Source: Cycas panzhihuaensis (Eukaryota > Cycadophyta). From it: a stretch of DNA of 64,000 bases. The stretch covers positions 142,793,741 through 142,857,740 of the forward strand of contig CM041465.1 of the NCBI GenBank assembly GCA_023213395.1. Direction: 5' to 3'. Both the position numbers and the translations under genes were made by a program. Shown here in pieces: positions 1 through 12,054 of this stretch (its first letter is position 1; every line of letters begins with the position of its first letter). The notes beneath the pieces are model-generated. The model worked only from the letters and a program-made list of their open reading frames with translations. It was not told the DNA's origin and made no database searches.

Positions 1-72
1 TTACCTATTGTACCCCCATATCCCATCAAGTTTAGGTTCATTCCTTCCAGTATAAAGGATGGATCTTTCTCT

Positions 73-600
73 TTGGTCAATGAGATTAAGACCATTCCTA
101 CCAGTATTTCAAGTATTAATTTGCTAAAGTGTTACCCAGAGCAACACTTGCTCTTGTTTAATGCATTAGGAGTTCTTACTATAGTCTCTTCATCTGCTTC
201 CATACTTTCTTTTGACCTAACTATCTTATCTAATCATACTACTCATGTACCAAATGACATACCTCCATTTTATATTGAGATACTAAAGGATGACATCAAC
301 ATCAAATAAGTCATTATTAATGAGGGATTGTCCATTAACATGATCCCTCCTCATCTTGTTGAAGACTTAAAATTTTTAGTTTTTTATCCATGTAAGTGGA
401 TTTGTCATGGATATGACAAGAATTAGAAAGTACCCTTAGTCAAGTCATTCTCCCTCTTACTTTAGAAGAAAAGATAGTTCTTATTAAATTGACCATCATT
501 AATCTTGATTTAGAGTATAATGTCCTTTTGGGTAGACCGTGGATTACCCAAATGGCTACAGTTTTGGTGAACTTAGGTTCATCCATGAGAGAAAATTAAA
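73..600 (+). pseudogene. Element 1 protease region, decayed
   Basis: The frame open from 73 to 309 continues past a TAA. At about 310-345 comes a worn protease active-site segment, INEGLSINMIP, where the family usually reads VDGGSSxNxxP. At about 505-555 comes EYNVLLGRPWI, the usual end of a gypsy protease (LLGRPWL). The element C protease gives the same two landmarks (VDNGSLVNAM and VEYNLLLG), which supports the call. The active-site Asp position reads N, so no activity is expected. Upstream residues may be the gag end or a linker. Confidence 0.6.
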
Positions 601-1836
601 AATTATAAAACAAAAGCCAAAATCTATTAAACAATCAGTCCCACTTATCAAGACCTTTTCTGAGCTTGGTAAGTCATCTAACTCTTCGAACTACTTCTTC
701 TAGTCATTAGGTTTAGGCCAATACTTTTCCATTAAAACTCCTTCTACTCAAGGATAAGTAAAAGATATTGATTTGGTGGAGATTGTCCCTATTTCATTAG
801 GTTCCTCATTTATTCCTTATTCTTTGGATCTGACTAATTAGTCTTTAGTTTCTTCTTCATTTCGCTATGAAGAAACAACTTCACATTCTATCACATCTTG
901 TGAGAAAATACTTGTGAGTGAAACTATTGATACAAATGTCCCTCTTTCTAGCCAAACTCATTACTCATAGGTTTTATATTTGTCTATGAGAGAAAATGCT
1001 CTAGTTTCTTCTACTATGAATCATTCTTCAAATTGTCACATAGTCTCCCTTTCACATAACGTACCTATTGATGTTATGCCTCTCCTCTCTAAGTCTTCTC
1101 TCTTTACTGTATGGTTGAACAAACATAAGAAGAAGATGTTGTTGTATTAACATCTAAACTTAGAATTAAGTAGCAAGGATATTGATTTGCTTGATACACT
1201 TCAAAGGAATCAAAGTACCTCTACTCAAGTATGGGAAGTAAATTTGATTTCCATTATTTCTTTTCCTTCATGTTCTTTTGTGGATTCTTCTTTATCATCC
1301 CTCATCTTAATATCTTTGTTTAATCAAGATCATCATTATCCTCATCAGGATTTTAAGTAAGCCTTTACGTTGATTTGGGAATTTATTGACAGGCCTATTT
1401 TTTTCTCTCAAGCTCCCTCGATCATTGAGTTTGTTCTTACATATCCAGGCTCTTTGGTTGATTCTCCTTTCTAGTTTAGGTCCTCTTCTTTGTCTACTGA
1501 CCTACCAAGAAATGTACTCCTTGTTAATCTTTTTTACCTTAATTACTTTAAAAATGATGAGGCAATTCTTGAACAATTAGTTGGGCCATCTCCTAATCTT
1601 CCCTCTAGACATCATAAGCTAGGTTTTTCAAGTGTAATATGACTTGATTCACCACTAGTTGATTATTCCTAACCTCATGAGGCAATTTTTTTCATTAAAC
1701 CTGCTCCTCCTCATTTTGAAGAGGGAAATGTTATATTTATGGAACAAACTATTAATATTGATTTAGAACTGGGTGATACCCCTAAGATTGTTAAGTTGGG
1801 AGCTAGTTGTGCTCCCTAAGAGATCACTTAATTTAA
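601..1836 (+). other. Element 1 protease-RT linker
   Basis: Low-complexity Ser/Leu/Ile-rich remnants with many stops and no recognisable domain. By position it is the spacer between protease and RT. The short open frame at 1386-1580 has no motif and looks like chance. Confidence 0.4.
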
Positions 1837-2760
1837 GGATCCCTTTCATGAGTTCCACTTAGTATTTGATTGGGATTATAAAGATATGCATGGTCTTGGT
1901 CCCCAAGTCGTCAAGCATAATATCACAGTAACTCTTGGCATCAAACCTAAATAATAAAAAAGGTATCCTATTCACTCGTATATCTCCCTTACTATTAAAT
2001 AAGAAGTAAAGAAGTTATTAGAAGCTAGATTTATTGAGAGTATTGATTACTCTTAATGGGTTTCTTATATAGTTTCAATCGTAAAGAAAAATGGTATAAT
2101 CTAAATTTGCATTGATTTCTGAGATATTAATGAAGCATATCATAAGGATAAATTTCCTCTCCCTTTTCTTGATTAGATTTGGGACCAGATAACTAGTTTC
2201 AAGGTGATGTCTCTTATGGATAGTTTTTCCAATTATAATTAGATTTCTATCTCACCTTAGAATTGTCATAAGATTGTATTCACAACTCCTTTGGGCACTT
2301 TTGTATATAAATCTATGCCTTTTAGATTAAAAAATATTGGTGCTACTTACTAAAGAGCAATGGTTCATATTTTTCATGATTTGATTGGTAATATTATTAT
2401 TGTGTACTTAGATGATATGCTTGCTCTTTCTCGCAAAAGACGTAATTATATGTGTGACTTGCGAATAATCTTTGAAAGGTATAAGAAATATCATTTATGT
2501 CTTAATCCATCTAAATATATTTTTACTATGATATTAGGAAGAATTATAGGTAATATTGTTTCTCAAGATGGGATTAGAGTTGATCTCGATAAGATCAAAT
2601 CAATTGTTAACATGCCTCCTCCTAAGAATCAGAAGCAGATTAAATCCTTCCTAGATAGACTTAGTTTCCTAAGATATTTTATTACCAATTTTGCTTTGGA
2701 TGCCAAGCTTATCACAAACCTCCTAAAGAAAGACATTGAGCCATGATGGACTCCTCAAGT
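1837..2760 (+). pseudogene. Element 1 reverse transcriptase, decayed
   Basis: Gypsy RT landmarks appear in order: a degraded YPIHSYISLTI stretch, then FIESIDYS, VSIVKKNG, ICIDFxDINEA, KDKFPLP, SLMDSFSNYN, TTPLGTFVYKSMPFRLKN, then the catalytic box VYLDDMLALS in the long open segment 2360-2746. YLDD keeps both metal-binding Asp residues of the usual YVDD. The tail GRIIGNIVSQDGIRVDLDKIKSI is the standard gypsy post-catalytic region. About ten stops interrupt the rest. Many are TAA or TAG where Gln is expected, for example ATYxRA at about 2350. Confidence 0.88.
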
Positions 2761-3230
2761 TCAAGAGTCCTTTGATAAGTTGAAACAAGCCTTAATTTTA
2801 GCACCTGTGTTTGCTCCACAAAGATTTGATAAACCTTTCATCCTTTATACTTAAGTTACAAAAGATTCATTAGTGGGTATATTTGCATAAGAGGGTGGCT
2901 TTGGTAAAGAATGAGTGATATATTTTATCATCAAAACTTTGGTGGTTGTTGAACTTCATTATCCTCTTCTCGAGAAGGAATGTCTTGCTTTAATCTTTAC
3001 TATTAAGAAGTTATGGTATTATCTTCTTAAGAATAAGGTCCATCTTATTGTTTAACATGATCTTATCAAGTATTTGCTTACCAAAACTAATCTTAATGGG
3101 TGATTAGGTAAATGGTTCTTATTACTAGAAGAATTTAACTTTTATATCATCAATAGAAAATCTAAAAAGGGCATGGTCATTATTAAGTTCATGGATGATG
3201 CTCCTCTTCCTAATCCTGCCAAATAACCTA
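2761..3230 (+). pseudogene. Element 1 gypsy RNase H, decayed
   Basis: Directly follows RT in the same frame region. LKQALILAPVFAPQRFDKPFILYT leads into the RNase H start; VELHYPLLEKECLALIFTIKKLWYYLL is the conserved helix (YxxxEKExLAxxxAxxxxRxYL). Stops at several Gln positions. The first catalytic Asp (FxLYTDAS) is replaced by a stop-bearing stretch, so it is inactive. Confidence 0.75.
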
Positions 3231-3389
3231 TTGAGTATTCTCTTCTAGATGAACACGTTCTCCATGTCTAAGTTATCCCTTCTGATGATCCATGGTATAG
3301 AGAAATTAAACCTTCATAATCAATCTTTTCCTTCTTCTTTTACCTCTAAGAAGAGAAGACAAATTTGAGTTAATGCTAGGTAATATCTC

Positions 3390-4500
3390 TTACTTGATGA
3401 TGTGCTTTATAAACATTCTTTTGATGGAATTCTATTGAGATGTCTTTCTTTTGATGAAACACTTATTGCCTTGACAGAATCCCATGAAGGAACATGTGGT
3501 AGACATTTTGATGGTCAATCAATAACCCAATGTATCCTTCATATAGGTTATTATTAGCCCACCCTGTTTAAAGATGCTTATTCCTATGTATAAAAATATC
3601 ATAAATATCAATCCCATGTGACCTTAATATACAAACCTATACAAGAATTGAAATCAATTATCTCACCTTGGCCTTTCTCTCAATGGAGTTTTAACCTCAT
3701 TGGTCAAATTTTTCTAGGATTATCTAATGGTTATAGGTTTATTATAACTACTACTAATTACTTTACTAAATAGAGTGAAGCCATTACATTAGTCACTACT
3801 ATTAGAAAGATTGTTGCTACATTTTTTTTAGCATATCATGTATAGATTTAGGGTACTAGATATTATTATAACCATTACTGGGACTTTATTTTGTAATTCC
3901 CATGTTAGTAAATTATGCAGCAAGTTTTATATTACTCATAGATTGTCAGTCCCTTATCACCCTCAAGGAAATAGTCAAGTTGAAGCCTTTAACAAGACTT
4001 TAGCCAAAATTTTATCTAATACAATTGCAACCTCTCATAGAGATTGGCACTTTCAATTATTTCCAATATTATGGGCTTATAGAACCTTGATTAGAAATGT
4101 TATAGGCATAATACCATTTTCACTTATTTATAGTGTTGAGGTTGTTCTTCCATTAGAAGCTGAGATTCCTTCATTACATATCTTATTGAAAGAATTTACT
4201 AATGAAAAGTTCCAAACAAAAGCACATCTCTTAGATCTTAAAAAAATAGATGAGACTTGTTTGCAAGTCTTATAAAAATAATATGGCATCTAAGGTTAGG
4301 ATTCAAGCTACTATGATAGGTAACTTAGGCTCAGAAAGTTTCATGTTAGCAATAAAGTGTTGAAATTAGAATACTTCCATGATAAACAATAAAAGTTTTT
4401 GCCTAAGTAGCCTAGTCCTTATCTAGTAATAAAGATTTAAATAATGGAGCCTATAAAATCTCAATAATAGAAGGTTTAAAATTCAAAAAGCCTATAAACT
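3390..4500 (+). pseudogene. Element 1 integrase, decayed
   Basis: The best part is the open frame 3838-4275. It contains LSVPYHPQGNSQVEAFNKTLAKIL, with the third catalytic residue (Glu) in the usual QGNxxxExxNK setting, and then LWAYRT and TPF-like IIPFSLIYSVEVVLPLEAEIPS, typical of Tat/Athila integrases. Upstream the zinc-binding and first catalytic regions (about 3390-3830) are broken by many stops and frame changes. Past 4275 a trace of the C-terminal GAYKI box can be read at about 4450. Confidence 0.82.
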
Positions 4501-5149
4501 CTTAATATTTAAGGAAATTTTATGCCTAGTAGCACTTCTTATCCATAATGAGTATAAACTATGACTTTAAATCTCTTTTCTTCCCTAATGAGCTAAAATT
4601 ATAGGCAATTCCTTTCTTTAGACTTTTCTCTTCTTCTCTTGAGTTATTCTTTCTTTCATTAAAGTTTGTACTCATAATAATATAAGCCTTTTGCTCATTC
4701 TATCATTTGTATTGATTATGAGTGCTCTTTTTCAAGGTTTTGGTATTTTTTTTCTTTTGAGTTTTGTGCTTAAGAGAGAATTTGGGGCCCTATCCCTGTC
4801 ATTTATTTTTATCCATAAAAAATGAGATTCGTTCATCAGCTTTAGACACTTTATCATTTGCTTAGATCATACTTCTACTTGTCAGTCCTTCATCCTAAGG
4901 ATTCCTTCTTAGTCATATATCACCTAATATTTTCTTTTTGTTATTTGTATTATCCTTAATTCTCTCTATCTATATTTGGAAGTAAGTACTCATTCTATTG
5001 CCTTCCCTTTATATTTAGAGACACTGTGATTTTGATTTCCTTTTTTTCTCATGGTTTAATCCATAAGGAGATTAGTTTCTTTCATCTTAGGTTCCATTGA
5101 AAAGGATAAATCCTTGTTGTATTAAGTAAAAAAACTTCATAATTGGATG
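4501..5149 (+). other. Spacer after element 1 integrase
   Basis: T-rich sequence without a recognisable domain on either strand. It separates the integrase from the extra RNase H. Confidence 0.4.
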
Positions 5150-5260
5150 ATTATAATTCTATTCTTGTAAAAACAAAAGTAAAAGGTGAAAAAAAAATCA
5201 ATAAAAAAAAGTCCAAAGAAAAAAGAAAAAGTGAAGGAAGAAAAACAAAAAAAAAATGAG
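5150..5260 (+). repeat. A-rich low-complexity tract
   Basis: About 110 bases made almost only of A with scattered G, holding several A runs of 6-9. It lies between integrase and the extra RNase H of element 1. Confidence 0.7.
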
Positions 5261-5581
5261 TATATTATTATCATCCTCTTATAATCTAGGGCGAGTTGTA
5301 ATATGGCTTCATCCCCATCTATTCTTGTAGTAAGTTGGGTTCATTTAGATGAGTCATTTAAGATTTTTGTGTCTAGTTGCTTGGGTCCATCATAGGCTCA
5401 ATTATGATCAAACCCTCCTTCACACCTTTTATTCTTGTTGATCATAGTTATTTAAATTATGATTTCTCATTTTTCTCCATATACTCAGAACTAATCTCAT
5501 CTACTATCATCCTCTTATCGATTGACTCTTGCACCCTCCTTCATTGATTATATAGTCTCCAAATGCTGATCCTATCTTCCT

Positions 5582-5990
5582 ATGGCATTGAGTATATTCA
5601 CTGATGAAGGTAGTAGAGGTAGCTCTGGACTGTCTACTACTGCTTGGGTGATCTATGACCAAACGGAAAATCCTCTCCTCTCCATTATCCTATTTATATC
5701 TAGAGCAACTAATAATGAAGCTAAATATTTTGCCATTATTGGAGCCTTATCTAATATCTATTACTCTTATATCAGACTCATCATCATATATTCTGATTCT
5801 TAAATTGTAGTTTATCAATTAGTTAGGATATATCAGGTGCACTTTTTACGACTCCTTCCTCTTTACCATCAGGATTTATCATTGTTATTATTATTCTCTT
5901 TGGTCACTATCTAGTATATTTCTCATTCTCTTAATGTTGAAGTTGATGCTCTCATCTCTTCTATCTTAGATGATTACTTTGATTGACTTT
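5582..5990 (+). pseudogene. Element 1 extra (archaeal-type) RNase H, decayed
   Basis: Open at 5582-5803, then readable past stops. RNase H landmarks: IFTDEGSRGSSGL with the first catalytic Asp; ATNNEAKY where the family reads NNxAEY, so the catalytic Glu is Lys; IYSDSxIVVYQL with the third acidic residue; and SLNVEVDALI with the last Asp. This layout (TDGGSRGNPG, NNxAEY, SDSxLVV, NxxADAL) is that of the stand-alone archaeal-type RNase H and differs from the RT-linked one at about 2761-3230. A homologous but clearly diverged domain sits at 20062-20562 in element C. Its place just before an LTR is the same in both. Confidence 0.78.
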
Positions 5991-6682
5991 TATCTTTTTA
6001 TTAGGGGCACCCTACACTAGAATAAGTATAAACTACTACTCCGGAAAGAGTATAAATTACGAGTTTTTGAAGATGAAGGTTTAAGTAGTGTGGAGGTTAA
6101 GATTATAGGTTTAAGAATGAAATAAAGTGTTTAAAAAGATAGACCCATGTGGGAATCTTTGGTCGTAGAGGATCTTAGTAAGGGGTAAGATCCTAAAGGT
6201 AAATCTAAGCATCTATTTTTTACTACATGACTAATTGATACATTTGAGTGATCACCTTGCATCCACTGCTTGATCATATCGTTTAACACTACTGTAGCCT
6301 ATGACGACCATGGGATATGTATCCCAATGGCACTCCAAAAACCTCCTATGCACCTCCATTTTGTCTCAAGTACCAAATAGCCCATGTGATCTGTTCACAC
6401 CCCCATTGCCACATCACAGCCCTTTAGCACCTCACTAGGTGTGATTGGTATATTCCTATCCATTTGCCAGCTTCTTAGGAACCCTATCTCTCTGGTGCCC
6501 CATCTGGTCTAGGTCATCTCCTCCTTATGACTATCCCAAGCCACTTAGATAGACGGTCAGGCCCTCTTAGGCCTGGGGTACCCTCCTTTAGGGCTCCCAA
6601 CTCTATTTTTTCCTTTTATTTTGTATTTTATCACCACACCGCAATAAATGTCATGGTATTGCAGTAAATTTCATATTACCGT

Positions 6683-6770
6683 GAGTCATACCCTGAGTCC
6701 TAGCCTAACCCCAAGTTTAAGCCTAAACTACCACGTGGCTAAGTCATACCCTAAGTCCTAGCCTAACCCT
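6683..6770 (+). repeat. Short tandem duplication in the 5' LTR
   Basis: The stretch at 6683-6712 (AGTCATACCCTGAGTCCTAG and on) returns almost unchanged at 6741-6770, 58 bases later. The 3' LTR has this stretch once (about 21729), so the duplication arose in the 5' copy only. Confidence 0.75.
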
Positions 6771-6804
6771 AATCATCTAATTAATCTAGGGTCAGATATA
6801 AAAC
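6731..6804 (+). promoter_or_regulatory. Probable LTR promoter: G-box and TATA box
   Basis: CCACGTGG (6731-6738) is a perfect plant G-box. About 58 bases on lies TATAAAAC (about 6797-6804). Both are kept in the other LTR at 21720-21727 and about 21786-21793 although the DNA between them differs, which suggests they matter. Transcription would start near 6830. Confidence 0.55.
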
Positions 6805-9173
6805 CCATAAAAAAACTTCATTTCCATCTCTTCCTCCATCTTTTCTCCTCTCCTCTTCTACTTTCACAGGTGATTTTCTGTAGGAGCGCCCTGTAACATC
6901 TAGCACACCTATGTCCTAGCCTAAGATCCACCCTCTATAGCCTAGATCCACAATAGCAGGCCTAAGATAAAGCTTCTCTAAGTAAGGACGTGCTCCAAGT
7001 CTCACTTCCACGCATAAGCATCAGATTTCATCAAGTTTGTCCTTTAGGTTTCATAGCTTACATAGGAATCCACCTGCAAACCTTACAAGACTGCCTTCCT
7101 CTACCATTTTTTCAGGTAGATCTACCACCAATCTGCCCATAGCAAGTACTATTTCATTTATATTTCATTTTATTCCTTTTAGTTCCCCCAAAAGAGATTA
7201 TAATACCTTTTAGATCTCTTTTCTCAGTTTTCTTTTTTCAAGTATAAGAGGTATCCCCTCCATTTTTTTTCCTTATCTATCCTCCCTACCTTCCAACTCT
7301 CTCCTAGTTTCTCCAAGGAAGCTACAAGGAGAGGTCCCAAAAGGGAAAGAGAAAGCAGCTAAGGTAGGTTATGCACCCAACAATGCATACTCCTTAAGGG
7401 AAACCCCCTTTTCCTCTTCCTCTTTTGTGTCCCCCTTGGGCTACCAGAGAGCTCTTGGAAGAGAGGCCATCACTAGTATCAGCGTATGCAACCCATTGTT
7501 GCACTAGTTCTAGGCATGGGTGCCTTACATGGGAAAAGTTTCTAACCCTTAGTCATACCATACATCACTTTTGGGTGTTGCATTAGTCAAAAGTTGCCAG
7601 CATTACACATCGTAGCCTTTGCAACATCGACAACATTTGTAACCTTTGTGCAACCTATCTCCTTCACTTTTTGTTGTTATTAGACCATCCAAATATGTTG
7701 TTTATATGCTTGGATAGCATGGAGGTGTGTGCATTGGAAGGTTATCCATTCTGAGGCTAACCATCTCTATCCTTTTATCTTATCTTGCTTGCATTGAGGA
7801 GGTTGAATATTGTTTCTTAAATAAAAGTTTACTTTGATTGAAGTACTTTACTTACATTATTTCGTGCACTTCGCATACACATATATACATACATATTTGG
7901 AATCCTAGCAACCCCTTGGGAAAGGGGGGAGTACTCTTAGATTATAGGTTTCACTACGTTACATACAAAGAAGAGAGAAACACATCAATCTGGGTACGTC
8001 TCCTTCATTATTTTCCTTGGTCATTTTCATCTTTAGCATAGTCTTTTCCTTTGTTTTCTTGCCTTTTCCTTTTAGTCCGGGGAAGGTAAGGAAGCCCCAA
8101 TACCATTGCTCTATGCTACCCACATTTTGGGAAAAGAAAAGGGAAGCAAGTGTGGCATAAGAGAATGTCCTTATTTCATCTGCACAACCCTCTAGGTATG
8201 TTGTTTTCTCCTCTTCATAGCTCTTTTCCCTTTTTGTTTTAAGCTTATTTGCTTGCATAGTTGAAACATAAAAGGAAAAAGAGAAAAGAAATAAGTTTGC
8301 ATCTACTACTTGCATATGCATGCTACACCCACACTTCTAGGAAAGAGCATGAGATAGGAACTATATCCTTTTACTTTCTTGCTTGATTGCATGCATTTCC
8401 CTTTGGCCTTACATCTCTTGCATGCATGCTTGTACTTGATTAGCTTGCCTTCTTTACTCCTTTTTCTCCCGTTAAAAATGAAAAGAGAGTGAGGTTTTAC
8501 ATTTGAGAGTAAATGAGAGTGTGTTTACTATCTTTATGGTCTTTTGTCTCTTGCTTGCAATAGACTTATATATCACTTCACCATCACACATAGAAGGGCA
8601 AACCCTTCACACTAGGATAGTGGAAGCTTCTTTCGCCATCGCTCCTTACTCTGAAACTCACTTTGGGTGAGTTAGCCTAAGGAGGATTTTTCCTCTAGGA
8701 CATCCTCTTCTAACCCTATCACACCTACACTAGTTAGGTAGCCTTGATACCTTCTCCTTTGGGTTAGCCCTGCACGTGAGGTGGTTGTCCAATGCCATTC
8801 TCACAAGCGTGTACCTCCCACATCTCTTATCCGAATACATCCCATTCATATCCCTTCTTCTTTCTATGAGGATTCGTTCCCTCGTTTGGTCCTGCCCCCC
8901 CCTTCGGGCTATCCAAGGGTAGGAGGACTTACTTCTTGAGGTTACTCAGGAAACCAAGGATATCCCTCACTCTTGCTACCCTCAAAACCAAAATTGAGCT
9001 ACCTAGAGGAGAGTTGTGCGCCATTCGTGGGTTCTGAACCTGTATTCTGATGCATGGAGGCCATGTGCAGGTGATTTCTCTCATTTGCCATATTGAATCT
9101 ATATTCCAGAGCCCTTCGTCAATTAATCTAATCCTAACCAAGCATGGTTACGATCCCATAGATGTGATTCCAC

Positions 9174-9194
9174 TGGCAACTATACTAAGGAACC
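9174..9194 (+). other. Element C primer binding site
   Basis: TGGCAACTATACTAAGGAAC starts two bases after the LTR end. It fits the Tat-type primer site that reads TGGCGACTCnGCTGGGGAAC if five or so positions changed, most of them G to A. The tRNA identity is not settled here. Confidence 0.5.
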
Positions 9195-9945
9195 ATCAGT
9201 AAGGGAATCATTATTTCCCCCTTCCTGTTGGTGTTACTTCCTCTTGGGAGCTCTCCCTTTTAGTTTTGTTGGGAAACCCCTAATGTGTGCACCACTTTAT
9301 CTTTCCTTTCTTCCAACCAATAGGTAGAACTTGTATGCGATGATTCTCATGTCACTTATAAGGTATACCTCCACTGTTGGAAGACTCCTCATATCACTCC
9401 CTTCCTATGTTAGATCCTGATTCAATTATGGAGGGATCTCTCTCAGATTGGGCATACCATGCTTATGTGTCTGATTCGCTTAAGCTTTCTACTTCCTTCC
9501 AAGGGTCTACCCAAGGAAGTGAAGATCCTATCTTTTATCTGGGTGACCAATAACACCCACAACCTCACCATCCTCTTACTCATAAAGTAGAACCTTCGTC
9601 CCCTCTAGAGTTTAACCACCAAAATGGTGACTCTCATGAGGATCCCCCTAAGGGGTCTGCTTTGTATGAGGCTCTATCTACCTCTTAGATCAAGCGGATA
9701 CCCCTCCTGTTGATGTAGTAGAAGCCCTCAGCCAATGTTTCTAAGCCACCCATCTCCAACCACATCCTAAGGGATTCGAGAATGTCTTACGAAGTATTGT
9801 GTTTCCTTCTTCCATGTCTCCCTTCCCTCACTCATCCCATTCGACTTCCCTACCCACGATGAGCCTACCTCTCATCTCATATTCTTCTCCCCATGGTTTA
9901 TGTTCCTTGGAGACCACCCAAGGTATGTCTTCTTCCTAACTTAGG
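9195..9945 (+). other. Element C leader and start of gag
   Basis: C/T-rich sequence between primer site and gag. Translation in the gag frame gives Pro/Ser-rich pieces with frequent stops; no domain is seen. Confidence 0.4.
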
Positions 9946-11690
9946 TTGAGCATGCCCCTGTCTAGTCAAACGACTAATCCTCCTCCAATCATAGTCTATC
10001 CTCTACCTACTAGACCTAAGGGACCTATGTCTCCCCCTACTCCTAGCCACGTGGGATCCGCCCCCACACACTCTCAACACCAACCTAGGAACTCTTTCCT
10101 CTATGTGCCTCCCAGTTACACCTCTCAACCGTGGGGGCATGGTAAAGGGAACTCTCTTCCTGCTTATAGCATGGACCCTTTGTACCCTTATGGGTTCGTA
10201 CCACCCACGGTTAGCTCAAATGGGTAAAATCCTGTCCCTCATCCCTCTTTTCCGCCATCCTATATGGCACCTCACATTGCGCCTCTACAAGGATGTGTTT
10301 TCCCTCAAGCTCCTTTTCAACAAGGATCATTTCCTCAAGGAGGGATAGGTCTAACACACCCATCTACTCCTATGCATCCCCCTTTGAATATAGGATTCAT
10401 ACCCTCTTACTAAATAATGGGAGGACAACATCCCCTTTTAAACCAAACCCTCCAAGGAGGATTCAGGCAACCTTGCCCACCTCCTCTTCTAGCTTCTGTT
10501 GACCTTATGGTCCGATCAAGGGCATGCCCCTTTAAGGACTATAGGTCGACGCCCCTATCCATCAAGGCATTAAGAACTAACTTACCGTCTCACCCTCCTG
10601 AAGTCCCTAAATTTGATGGGACTTCATCACAGGACCTAGTAGAGCATGTCCGTAGTTTTTCTATGGTATGCATCGATTACTGGGCCTATGACCACATTCT
10701 TATGAAACTTTTCTTGCAATCCCTTCAAGGCAATGCCCTCAAGTGGTTTTATCGCCTACCAGCACATTCTATTTTTTCATTCCAACAGCTCGTGGATGAA
10801 TTCGTCAGCTACTTTGATGTAGTCTGTCCATTCAAGAGTGGGATGAAAGCCTTTTTATCTCTTAAACAAGGTCACAATGAAATGAATCATGACTTTATGA
10901 GATGCTTCCATGACCTTCTTCATTCCACCAAGGTAACTCTGCTTGAGGAGTTGAAGAGGGACCTCTTTGTCAATGCCCTTCGCCCAAAAGTCCACATTGA
11001 AGTCCTTAAAATGGGGGCAACTACGTGCAACTCTGCCATAGCCAAGTGCTTGGTGCTTGAGGCCATTGAGATCCAAGTTAGACTCAAGAAGCCTCTAAAT
11101 CCCTCATAACAATGTGAGACACCTCCACCACCTCGAGAGGCCAAAACCTGACAGTCTGTCAGGTCTTCTTCTCATCCTACCAAGAAGACCTTAGATCCTC
11201 TCACTTCTGCCATACGTTCATTTGAATGTACTATGAAGGAGCTCAAACTCTAGGCTCCTTCATCCCCCACCTCACATAAGCCAATCCACCAAGCTTCCCA
11301 AGCTGCTCCTTCTAAGGGTAGTAACACCCAACCTTCTCAAGCGAGGAATCTCAATTCCTCCCTTAAAAAGAAGTGGTGTTCGATCCATGGAGAATGCTTC
11401 TACGAAGATTCACAGTGTTGGGCCCAACACCCTAGAGCTACCTTGCAGTGTGATTCTTTCCCCAAATAGGTGTCTAGGCCTAACTTAGACCAGCCCGTCC
11501 ATAGAAATCCCTTCCCCAAATATGGGGAATGCGATCGCACTAACCAACAAAAGAACATCTAAAATAGGGGAAGATTCCCAAATCCTTGCCCTTCACAAGC
11601 TAAAGGGAAGGGTGTGAGGAATCCATCATCTTCCTCTAATTCTCTCGACCATTGTACTCCTTCACCTCTTGATCCTAAAATAAGGGAAAG
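9946..11690 (+). pseudogene. Element C gag, decayed
   Basis: A Pro-rich N-terminal part (9946-10227) is followed, after frame changes, by the well-kept core at 10417-11109 (230 codons). It holds PPEVPKFDGTSSQDLVEHV, then LQGNALKWFYRLP and SFQQLVDEFVSYF, the standard plant gypsy gag (Retrotrans_gag) pattern ALxWFxxLxxxSIxxFxxLxxxFxxxF. Further on (about 11,370-11,430) KKWCSIHGECFYEDSQCW resembles the CxxH...C zinc element of Tat gag proteins. Gag would form the particle and bind the element RNA. Stops between the blocks make it non-functional as a whole. Confidence 0.8.
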
Positions 11691-12054
11691 AAGGTCATTC
11701 AGATGCTTAAGACTACTCCATTGTACACCCTAACTCGGTCTTAAGTAGTTAAAGAGGCGAACAGTGCCTCTTCATCTATGTCTCATCTTGATCCTCTTCT
11801 GGAGGTCCCTCCTCTAGAAGTCCTCATGCTTACCAAGACTATTCTTGTGTGTCCTAGCCGTTACGATTTTTAGAAGGCTCTTCCCTAACCTACTGCTAAG
11901 GGGAAACCCTTCTCTATCGTTGATGAGCTCCACACTGTCACCGTGAGGATGTCTTTTATAGATGTCTTGAGAAGCTATCATGAGCAATGCGCTTTTCTTC
12001 TTGAAGCTCTTGGATAACAAGATGCTTCCATCCATGTGGTAGGCGCCACCTCCC

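Larger units (their letters stand above)
1..6198 (+). mobile_element. Element 1: degraded Tat-like Ty3/gypsy retrotransposon, 3' part
   Basis: Decayed gypsy polyprotein on the + strand, entering from beyond the left edge. Domain order is protease (about 280-600), RT (about 1837-2760), gypsy RNase H (to about 3230), integrase (about 3390-4500), then after a 1 kb spacer a second RNase H (5582-5990). RT before integrase makes it gypsy. An extra RNase H outside the RT unit is known from the Tat group of plant gypsy elements. Many in-frame stops. The right edge against the LTR of element C is not sharp; it could lie anywhere from about 6129 to 6199. Confidence 0.85.
6199..9172 (+). repeat. Element C 5' LTR
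   Basis: Aligns by eye along its whole length with 21161-23211 plus 33411-34377. Ends in GATTCCA directly before a primer site, as the 3' copy ends in GATTCCA at 34377. The start is uncertain. The 3' copy seems to begin with TG at 21064 after a purine tract, and about 100 bases of that start have no clear match left of 6199. Frames inside it (for example 7838-8041 and 7959-8321) lie in the LTR and show no family features. Confidence 0.82.

Noticed and set aside
9011-9040. GTGCGCCATTCGTGGG looked like a gypsy primer site, which would have put the LTR end at about 9005 and implied head-to-tail tandem copies.
   Set aside because: The two LTR copies stay similar well past it, up to GATTCCA (9172 and 34377). 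A better primer site follows there in the 5' copy, and foreign DNA follows in the 3' copy.
7838-9141. Frames on both strands of the C LTR.
   Set aside because: Non-coding LTR DNA; not kept in the second LTR copy.
9946-10502. Overlapping + strand frames as separate small genes.
   Set aside because: They are pieces of one decayed Pro-rich gag N-terminus in shifted frames.
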